From: Halisarca cf. caerulea
Lineage: Eukaryota; Porifera; Demospongiae; Chondrillida; Halisarcidae
NCBI GenBank assembly: GCA_963170055.1
Contig: CAUJGJ010000125.1
Location: forward strand, 2,180,801 to 2,244,800
Length of the DNA stretch: 64,000 nucleotides
Direction of reading: 5' to 3'
In this document: piece after piece, positions 36,401 to 61,360 of the stretch
Layout: the number at the start of each line of letters is the position of its first letter
Numbering within the stretch: the first letter of the stretch is position 1
The notes under the pieces: generated by a model
The model's database searches: none
Told to the model about the DNA's origin: nothing
The model's input: only the letters and a program-made list of their open reading frames with translations
Position numbers and translations under genes: made by a program

Positions 36401-37581
36401 GGGGGATTGGGCAGACAGACATTTGAAAAGACTGAGCAAGATGAAGTTTCCTACGGGAAGAGAGAGTGGAAAAACCTAAATCAGAACGAGCAGCAGAAGC
36501 AGAGGAGTGTCTACTCCTATGTAGAACGGTACAACAAGCAAAGTTCATCAGTGTTTCCAAACGAAGAGACTGGGATTTAGTGCAACTGGACCAAACCACA
36601 TCACAATAGTCAAGATGAGGAAGAATGTAGGAATTGAGAAAAAGAAGCAGGAGGGGTCGAGGAAGGAAATACGAAAGACAATGAAGCAAGTTCAGACTAC
36701 GGCAAACTTTGTTGCACACCAAGTCGATGTGGTCAAGTAAGGGATTCATTGACAACCACTCCAAGGAATTTAAACCTTTGAACCAGCTCAACAGAACACC
36801 CATCAATTTCCAGTTTCAAGCTGTTCGGAACATTCTTCTTGTTTGAGTGTATTAACATTGCTTTTGTCTTCCCAGTATTAATTTTCAAGCCGTTTCTTAA
36901 AAGCCAAAGATTGGCAAGGCCCAAGCAGAGCTGTAGGGAGGACTGGATAGAGGGCAGGCTGTCGCTGACAATGTAGATAGTGGTGTCATTAGCAAAGAGG
37001 ACAGTGGAGCCAGGAGGAAGATGATTTGGAAGATCATTTATGAAGACAGAGAAGAGAGTGGGTCCAAGAACCCTGGGGGACACCAGATAACGGGAAACCA
37101 GGAGAAGAGTAAGATTCAGGAAGGAACACAAGAGATGCATGTGGGATCAATTGGAAAGATAAGACTGGAACCAGGAAACAGTAGAAGCAGAAAGACCAAG
37201 GTTGGTGAGTTTGGAAAGAAGCAGATTGTGATCTATAAGCCTCAGTTCTTGGTGAAGAAATTACCAGAGCATTATCACCATAGCCAAACCAATATAGTCT
37301 AACAACCATCAAGGATGGATTTGGGGAATTTATGTAATATTATTTATAATTAGAAGATCGAGACATCAATACACCAAACACAGGGAATAAGGAGCCTCGT
37401 ATAAGGAGCAATCACAAAAAGAGACTACAAAAGGTACAACCATTCTTACGGGCTTTCCCGGTACATCTTGTTGGTACGTAGTACTCAAAAATATTCCAGG
37501 AATCACTGCTTTGCTTTTCCACTGTTTGTAATCTTGACCAGCATGAATAGCGTCTGTGCCGAAGTGAGGATAGGAAGCCAT
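30489..37581 (-). CDS. CTH: Cystathionine gamma-lyase
   Basis: PLP-dependent enzyme of transsulfuration: splits cystathionine into cysteine, ammonia and 2-oxobutyrate, and makes H2S. Thirteen exons, 1170 nt, 389 aa: 37450-37581, 33338-33422, 32833-32928, 32617-32726, 32418-32501, 32283-32330, 32156-32213, 32009-32086, 31793-31945, 31411-31532, 30768-30820, 30639-30705, 30489-30572 (stop 30489-30491). All phases agree. Motifs: FGTDAIHAGQDYKQW, TRAGNPTR, ASGLAAT, NDVYGGTNRFF, VVDNTFMTPYF, the PLP-lysine segment SVTKYLNGHTD, GAVPSPFDCYLVNRGLKTL, YPGLPSHPQH, LAESLGGYESL, MTHASV and the C-terminal IRLSVGLEEAEDL. The start MASYPHFGTD is chosen because it matches the family N-terminus; the frame is open further upstream. 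Intron 1 (about 4 kb) carries a LINE and two repeats. It shares a 24-bp intergenic start region with RCL1. Confidence 0.95.
34134..34244. mobile_element. MITE with TIR AGTCTCATGTAGCCAGACC (copy 2)
   Basis: Ends AGTCTCATGCAGTCAGACC and GGTCTGGCTACATAAGAC. It is the reverse-oriented relative of 7836-7942 and lies in CTH intron 1. Confidence 0.7.
34857..35314 (+). repeat. Unclassified 450-bp interspersed repeat (copy 2)
   Basis: Full-length diverged relative of 22861-23309 in the same orientation, in CTH intron 1. Confidence 0.7.
35925..37312 (-). mobile_element. CR1/L2-like LINE, 5'-truncated, frameshifted (copy 2)
   Basis: Same family as 9365-10675. The RT is spread over four overlapping minus frames (37312-37034, 37140-36733, 36806-36336, 36439-36179), so it is inactive. 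Motif B reads GVPQGSWTH then VLGPTLFSVFINDLP, and motif C is FANDTTIYIVS, with D changed to N. The 3' tail at 35948-36000 and a GATACCCT tandem (35925-35945) mark the end. It lies in CTH intron 1 in the sense orientation. Confidence 0.85.
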
Positions 37582-37605
37582 TTTAAGTTGGGCGGAGCAT
37601 GTAAG
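37582..37605. promoter_or_regulatory. 24-bp divergent start region between CTH and RCL1
   Basis: Start codons of CTH (37579-37581, minus) and RCL1 (37606-37608, plus) are separated by only 24 bp (TTTTAAGTTGGGCGGAGCAT GTAAG less one base). Both 5' UTRs must therefore begin inside the opposite gene or be nearly absent. GGGCGG, a GC box, lies in the gap. Confidence 0.7.
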
Positions 37606-40600
37606 ATGGCCGTCGAAAGTGAACGTATCGAATTCTCTGGTAACAATTATTTCCGGCAAAGGCTTGTTCTAGCCACTTTGAGCGGTCATGCAATTCGCAT
37701 TAAATCTATAAGAGAAGATGATACCGAGCCGGGAATGAACGGTAAGATTGCGGTTAACTTGCGATGCTATATGGAGAATCCTGGCCCTGTGCACGTGGGA
37801 TCTGTGTATGAAGTATTGGATCCCTGAATCCTCCGAGTATAACATTGCACAGCACGATTCCTATTTTTTTTTTGCCCTTTTAGTTAATTTCTTTAGTTCA
37901 TCTACATACATATACGTACATACTGTATAGTAATGGCTAGAGAATACCTATATAGCCACATAATGTACTGATTTTGTACAGTAGGATTCGTTTTGAGAGA
38001 CCAACCTTAGTGGCCTGCTAAAGAAGACGGGGTACAGTGAAATCCAACATAATCCAACACCTTTATAATCTGACATTCTCTCTAATCTGACTGTCTGATG
38101 AGGTGCAGTCACCACACTAGAGTATGCTAGTAGCTACATCGTAATCTGACAATCTTCTAATCCATTTTTTTCAAGTCCCAATGAGTGTGGAACATGTACA
38201 TGGAAATGTGTGTCTATCTTTCCATTGTATAAATCAGGTATTCGAACCACTCCAACCTTGTCCTATCTCTCTTTTTCCTGTCAACAGTAAACTTCTTGAA
38301 TAATATGTTTATTAACAACTTTCTTCAAATTTTAATCAAAATGATCTTTTGTTCCCGTTTCAATCTGGCTTTTGACAAAATCACTTTACACAATCTTTTC
38401 TTCCTTTTTGCCTCGACCAATGGTATAAAGCACTTGATAATGAGAAATATGCACGTAGGAGTAGTGTTTTTAGATATTTCCAAGGTTTTTGACACTGTCA
38501 ATCATAACCTCCTCCTTCCATGATTGCCTGGTTTAAGTCTTACCTCTCTAACTGTTGTCATCAAACTCATGTTGAAAATGAGTTTAACGACAACAAATTC
38601 CCCTCTTTGTTTCTGCAAGATTCTGCACTAGGTCCAACCCTTTTTTCTGATTTCATAGATGACCTACCTTCTGTTCTTCATTCTGCTGATGACACAACCA
38701 TTTTCCTAATTAGTGACGCTATTCAGGAACTAAACTCTTCTCTCCAACTCACTCTTGATCTAGCAAATTTGTGGTTACAAAGAAATGGCCTAAAACTAAA
38801 CACCTCCAAAACCAAACCATGCTGATTCACTCAGCAAGAAAAAAAAGGTTAGCAACAATCTATAGCCCTCAAAGTAGAAAATGTAGACATTGAGCAGATT
38901 CAAAAGTTCAAGCGTGGAGTAGTAGTTAATGGTACGTTATCTTGGGGTGATCACATTGAAGTTGTTTGTAATAAGGTTACGTGTAGTCTCAGCCTTCTAC
39001 ATTGTCTCTCTTGGTTTCTCCCCCTGCCTCTTTTTCTTCTCTACTTAAGTTGTACATTCTTCCCTTATTTGACTATTGTGACAATGTGTGGTCTGTTTGC
39101 ACTTGAGAGGAAAGTCATCAGTTGGAAACACATCAGTTGAATGACATGAAGTCTTCATTGATCTTCACTGGCATTTATTTTACAGAAAACTTTGAACATT
39201 TTGTAGTTTATTTATCATTTTTTCTCAAATGTACGTATGTGATTTATTTATATGGCTGCTCATTCCTTACTGTTGTAGAGCACGAAGCAGACTTTATCTG
39301 GTTGCTGGACAAGATCACCAATGGTTCTATCATTGAAGTGAATGAAACAGGTTCATTGCATCCACATCAATGCTTGTTTTGATTGTAATTCTTTTGTTTT
39401 GTACCTCCTTGTACTGTATGTAGTATGCTTGTGTATGTGTTCTAAACTAACAATATGAACTTGTTATGATTGCTGTTGGTGTTTATCTATTGCTCAATCA
39501 ACAGGGACTAAGCTGTACTACAACCCTGGAATTCTAGAGGGAGGAAGTGTCGAACACCAGTGTAGCCATGAAAGATCTATTGGTTACTTCCTAGAACCAC
39601 TCATCATGCTTGCTCCCTTTGCAAAGAAACCGATATCAATTACTTTGAAAGGCATTACCAATGGACTGGATGATCCCTCTGTGAGTATTATTTAATGATG
39701 CTTATTTAGTGCAAGTGATGAATTGGATGCTTCTCATTCAGGTTGACTACTATCGATTGTGCACACTACCCTTATTAAAAAAGATCTTGCCCAACTGCAT
39801 GTTAACATTGAAGGTATTTTTATGATTGTATCAGTATACATATAATATACAGTGTGTTCGTAATTTCTGTCTCTTATACATAGGTGACCAAAAGGGGGTT
39901 CCCTCCACATGGTGAAGGAGAAGCAACCTTCTCGTGTTCTGTAGTGAAATACGCCAAACCCATATTGTTGGTTGATCCGGGAAAAGTTAGCAAGATAAGA
40001 GGTCTAGTGTATCCTAGCCCATGTGAAATACATGATGTGGTGTGTAGTTCAATTGTATTGTACAGTAAATCTGTGGGTGTTCAGTTGGCAGTACCATACC
40101 ATGAAAGCCAAGTGCATATTTTAGGAATGTCCTTGACAGAGTATCAGGTATACAGCCAAAGTAGCACCAACTGTAAGTGCACAAGTGATCCATGGGGCAC
40201 GAGGTATCCTGAATAACTTTCTTTCTGATGTCTATATCTACACTGATAATACTCACAAAGAAGGAAAGTGAGTACAACTTGCTAGAAGTGCACACAGCTA
40301 CCCAGTGCTGTTTTAATGTCAGTGTCTGTGTGGCTGTTTATTCTGTAGGTCTCGTGGCTATGGTATCCTACTTGTTTGTGAGAGCACTACTGGTGTTAAT
40401 CATGCAGTGGAATTGTGCACCAGTGAATTAAATGTGGACAGTAAGTCACTGCCTGAAGAAAATGGTTCTAGAGCTGCTCAACTTTTGCTGGAAGAAGTGC
40501 TTAAAGTAGGTCACCCACCTTGCGATTTTTATACATCTTATAATGCAATTTTTCATAAAGAAATATTTCAAAGGTCAATGTACATATTATGTGCATTGTC

Positions 40601-40777
40601 TGTACTCATTGCTTAGGGTGGATGTACTGGCTCTGTGAATCAGTGTTTAGTGCTGCTTTTCATGGCCCTTGGACAGAGAGATGTATCTAAAGTTCAGCTT
40701 GGAGAGCTTTCTGAGTACACGTAAGTTACTTGAATATGTCCAGAATAATATCTGAATTTTAAGTTGACATATTGGAG

Positions 40778-40845
<68 letters not shown>

Positions 40846-41262
40846 ACTATTGTCCTTGATTGCATGGACTACTGGAAGGATCAGAGTATATGAAACCTAA
40901 CTTCATTCTTTGTACTATTGCATGAGTTTGGCATCAATATACTGCATTTATCACGATTAAATTGGAAATCATAATATTATACGTAATTATGTTTATGGAA
41001 TGCATTCATTTTACACATTGTTCATTCATGTTTGTAGAGAGCACTGCTTATGTTCCCACTACAGTCAGTATGGTTGCAATGGCATGTCATGCAATCTCAT
41101 GTTTTTAGGATATGTTTTATGAGGAACATGAAGACCTTCTTTGGTGTTGTGTACAAGCTGGACAGTACATCTAAAGACTTACCTGGTGAAATGAAACAGC
41201 TGCAGATTACAGTCTCATGTTTAGGAGTTGGATTTGCCAACCTAGCTAAGGGAATTTTATAG
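37606..41262 (+). CDS. RCL1: RNA 3'-terminal phosphate cyclase-like protein
   Basis: Nucleolar protein of the small-subunit processome, partner of the GTPase Bms1, needed for early 18S rRNA processing. Nine exons, 1116 nt, 371 aa (human about 373): 37606-37741, 39279-39350, 39505-39680, 39742-39813, 39884-40008, 40148-40267, 40349-40505, 40617-40720, 41109-41262 (stop TAG 41260-41262). All phases agree. Motifs: FRQRLVLATLSG, LLDKITNGS, GGSVEHQCSHERSIGYFLEPL, RGFPPHGEGEATFSC, VDPGKVSKIRGLVY, VYIYTDNT, GYGILLVCESTTG, AAQLLLEEVLKGGC and GVGFANLAKGIL. The length and block order fit RCL1 rather than the true cyclase RTCA. The exon 5 donor (GTATCC) is weak and was chosen because it restores the conserved RGLVYTAKVAP reading. 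Intron 1 carries a LINE fragment. Confidence 0.95.
38296..39110 (+). mobile_element. CR1/L2-like LINE fragment (copy 3)
   Basis: Plus-strand RT remnants in two frames: a motif A-like VVFLDISKVFDTVNHNLLL (38296-38523) and SALGPTLFSDFIDDLPSVL...ADDTTIFLIS...LANLWLQRNGLKLN (38520-38825). The catalytic ADD is retained, but there are frame breaks. It resembles copies 1 and 2 and lies in RCL1 intron 1. Confidence 0.8.
40778..40843. repeat. (TG)n microsatellite
   Basis: About 32 TG dinucleotides in the last RCL1 intron. Confidence 0.95.
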
Positions 41263-41731
41263 TATAATTATATGTCATCAATTTCACATTGCATAATGTC
41301 ATGCATGTGCTGTTTTGCAGTCACAAATGCATGATGTGCAACATTTGAATTTCACTCTGATTGCTTTTTATAGAGTATGTATGCAAATTGTCCTGTTTGA
41401 CAATCATTTGTTTCAGGCCAAACATGGCCACTGATACTCGAGTATCAATGATGTATGTGGCACATACAGTGTGTGGGAGATGACAGGAAAAGCTATGTAG
41501 CTAGCTGGCACATATATGATTGTGACCTATTGCTCTTCTATATATGTCACATACATCAAATTGTATGCATGTGCAAGTCTCTATTATATATATACATTAA
41601 CTGCATGTATAATGTATGTACCATGAAGGACTTCAAGTATAGGGGTGCTATATAACTCCAAAATGTGTATAATGTATGCATATAAATTTATATACGTATG
41701 TAGCTGCATGGTCAAGATATACTCTATATTA

Positions 41732-41994
41732 TACCCTAAATCGGGAAAATATTCATGAACAGTAAATTTCACGAATTGGGGTCAAATCTGGTATAGGCAG
41801 AATGAAAAATTTGTGACTAAAAATTTCACATGCAAGTCTCGATCATGCGCCATAGATTGTCTGTACCTATACCTGGGAATGCGTGCAGAAATATTTGCAA
41901 CAAAAAATTAATCGCAAGACTTAGCGGAGTCAATTCACAAAAAATTAACGCAAATATTATTGGTCGTGAAAATTTTCCAATTTGAGGCATTTAA
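41732..41994 (+). mobile_element. MITE with TACCCTAAATCGGGAAA ends (copy 1)
   Basis: Left end TACCCTAAATCGGGAAAAT; right end AATTTTCCAATTTGAGGCA is a decayed partner. The interior (GTCAAATCTGGTATAGGCAG, CATAGATTGTCTGTACCTAT, GTGCAGAAATATT) matches the reverse complement of 43782-44004. Confidence 0.7.
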
Positions 41995-42389
41995 AAATCA
42001 TGCAGATTAATAATAATTAAAATAGTTATAAATTCTGTCACTTGCATGATATGTGTGCAGCTAGCTATAATAGTGTCAATATCATGCATGTGTAGTATAT
42101 GTATATATAGTGCACTGCTGCGCCTCGATCAAACTATAAAGCCATATAGCTCAACGTATGCGTAGATCATGCATGCACAATAATATTATACAAATACATG
42201 GAATTACCCTTAATTAATTCTAATTACATGCTGATATTTTGAGGCTATAATACATACATACATACATATACATATATATATATATTTTTTTTCTTTAATC
42301 AAATAAATTGACGGTGTACTTACAACAAAAGATAATACAGAAATAGTCCAAACAACCACAAGCACAAAATATAGTAGAATGAAAAATAT

Positions 42390-42392
42390 ATG

Positions 42393-42443
<51 letters not shown>

Positions 42444-42602
42444 CGGTTACGGAAGCTTATTTAACCTGGGGAGGCCTTTAGCTAAAAAGGCTACTACTCT
42501 AGGCACCCAGTACACACACACATATATATATATCATATATATATGATATATATATATATATCATATAATATATATCATATAATATATATATATCATATAT
42601 AT

Positions 42603-42660
<58 letters not shown>
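42390..42660. repeat. AT-dinucleotide microsatellites
   Basis: Runs at about 42395-42440, 42521-42600 and 42606-42660, partly arranged as ATATGATATAT palindromes, around the retrotransposon 3' end. Confidence 0.9.
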
Positions 42661-42665
<5 letters not shown>

Positions 42666-43505
42666 AACACTGTAATAATGAATAACATACCACCAAAAAA
42701 AAAAGAAAATACAAGAATTACGTGCAGAGTTCATCATCATAGTCAATGTGGCTAGGGGGAAGAGTCCCCAAGATAGCAGCAGAATTGCAGCGTTGAATGC
42801 ATACGCTAATTCTCTGGCAGAGTCTTGAGAATTCATCTATCTCACCAGATGTGTCCCGAATTCGCCTACTCAGGTCCCGAACAAAGGCCATTGATTGCTC
42901 TCAAAAGACCCCTGTCGTCTCCATAGCTAGGGGAACAAAAAAATGAGAGGTCGTGAGCTCCTGGTACCTGTCTAGCTGCTGGCGGGCAGCCTGATCAGCT
43001 AATTAAGCGTCCTGCACCATGGCTCGACAGCCCAATGTTAGACAGTGCAAAAGAGTCATGCACTGTAACGTCCCACACCAAGGAGCAACCCCTGGACCAG
43101 GGAATAAGGGTAAGTCCATCTGGTCTGGAGTCATTGGCTGTACAGAGACCACGAGGTTCCAAAACTGCCGGAATGTTAGCTGCAGCTAGTGAGCGCTTCA
43201 CCACCTCAATCATTGAGTTGGGAATGGCAAGGATGCCGGCCCTGACTCCTTCTACAGCTCAGTCCATGCGTGCCTGATTCATCAACTTCCTTGCCACACT
43301 GGTGGCAGACATGCCGAGAACACAGAGACAAGCCGAGGCGGAGGCCTACTGCAATTGAGATGACAATGTCCTCCATACGGAGACCAAGGACAGTGATGGG
43401 TGGAACATTAAGCCATGCTCCAGACTCTTTTCTCTGTGAAGCAAGTAGCCTAGCCTTACATTTGGGAGAGGAACCCAGGAACAAGGAGGAGAATTGAGCA
43501 TACAT
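42450..43505 (-). pseudogene. Retrotransposon 3' fragment with zinc knuckle and RPD...WD nuclease-like end
   Basis: The minus frame 43505-43206 (ESGAWLNVPPITVLGLRM, HQCGKEVDESGTHGLSCR) matches the C-terminal part of the ORF at 61361-64000. A one-base frameshift near 43210 moves into 43213-42995, which adds the part beyond the right window edge: LEPRGLCTANDSRPDGLTLI and LVWDVTV. This gives C-x2-C-x(n)-H-x4-C followed by an RPD...D core, as in restriction-like endonucleases of R2-type elements. A 3' tail at 42453-42512 resembles those of the CR1/L2-like LINEs. 5'-truncated and dead. Confidence 0.75.
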
Positions 43506-43781
43506 ATATATATATTATATATATATATATATGGATAGATAGATACTGACACTTGTATGTATGCGTGGTCCAGCCCTATATATATATTGGCTGGCATGGC
43601 CTTCAAAATTACATTATAACTTGAATGTGGTATATTATATAGGCCAGCTATATACCTGTGCTGGTTGATGCAAGAACATTATTATTATGTGCACATGCAT
43701 GTCGTTACTTCAACTTGACCTATGTACATGAGTGCATATATATCATGACATGTCATATACACACGTGTGTATAATATTGTA

Positions 43782-44004
43782 TACCCTAAATTGGGAAATT
43801 TTTGCATATTTGTTTTTCGTGAATTGCACATGACTCCAATTGCGAATTTTTGTCGTGAATATTTCTGCACACATTCCAAAATATAGGTATAGACAATCTA
43901 TGGTGAGACTTTGAAAGTTTTTAGTCGCGAATTTTTCTGCCTACCAGATTTGATCCCAATTTGCGACATTTTTACTGTTTGCAAATTTTTCCTGATTTAG
44001 GGTA
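43782..44004 (-). mobile_element. MITE with TACCCTAAATCGGGAAA ends (copy 2)
   Basis: Complete copy with ends TACCCTAAATTGGGAAATT and CCTGATTTAGGGTA. It lies opposite in orientation to 41732-41994, so the pair brackets the retrotransposon fragment. Confidence 0.75.
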
Positions 44005-44291
44005 CTTCATGATTCTTCTGTAAATGTGCTGCATGACTCACAGTATGTATTACAAAAACATGCATACATGGTAATCTGTGCATTTGCACCAGTAAGTAGC
44101 AGGTAATTTTTTAAGTACAGTGTATATGTTCACAAAATATACTCGGTAAAAGCTTACCAAAACACTTGTGATTACTGTGACAAAGTGACTTATAAAAATC
44201 TCTGTATTTCAGCATTGATGAATGAATTTGAAATAATTAGTAGCTATGATGTCATATGGTGTTTCATGATCACTATGTACAAATTGCACAT

Positions 44292-60987
<16,696 letters not shown>

Positions 60988-61186
60988 CTATTAGAATGAG
61001 TAATCATTAAAAAAAATGATGTGCCCTCCAACTACATAATTATATACTTAGCTGTTACTGCAGTCTAAAAACTTTCAACGCCTACATACCTCACAAACTC
61101 ACGTGTACCCACATATACGTACAAAAACCCAGAGTGACACACACACAAAAGTCACACATCCACACACATCCATACACACACAACAC

Positions 61187-61238
<52 letters not shown>

Positions 61239-61263
61239 CACACATGTATATATATATATATAT

Positions 61264-61303
<40 letters not shown>

Positions 61304-61360
61304 GATCGATTAAGATGGCCGACAAGTGATCGTCGTGGCGAAGTGTAATCTCTTCGAGGA
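60988..61360. other. LTN1 upstream side and microsatellites
   Basis: No exon recognised. (AC)n at about 61160-61243 runs into (AT)n at 61246-61300. The retrotransposon 5' UTR appears to begin near 61301 (GGAGATCGATTAAGATGGCC). Confidence 0.6.
61189..61300. repeat. (AC)n then (AT)n microsatellite
   Basis: About 27 AC units followed by about 25 AT units immediately upstream of the retrotransposon. Confidence 0.95.

Larger units (their letters stand above)
41263..44291. other. Intergenic region between RCL1 and LTN1 (convergent)
   Basis: No host gene recognised. The two genes end toward each other here. It is filled by an inverted pair of MITEs (41732-41994, 43782-44004), AT microsatellites (42263-42660) and a retrotransposon 3' fragment (42450-43505). 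Confidence 0.6.

Noticed and set aside
37468..37605. Upstream extension of the RCL1 frame to an earlier ATG
   Set aside because: The extension is antisense to CTH exon 1 and is not part of the family N-terminus; the start at 37606 matches RCL1.
37582..37659. Upstream extension of the CTH frame to an ATG at 37659
   Set aside because: It overlaps RCL1 exon 1 on the other strand and adds residues absent from the family; the start at 37581 fits better.
43035..43497. Plus-strand ORFs of 75-80 codons
   Set aside because: Antisense to the retrotransposon fragment whose minus frame matches the ORF at 61361-64000.
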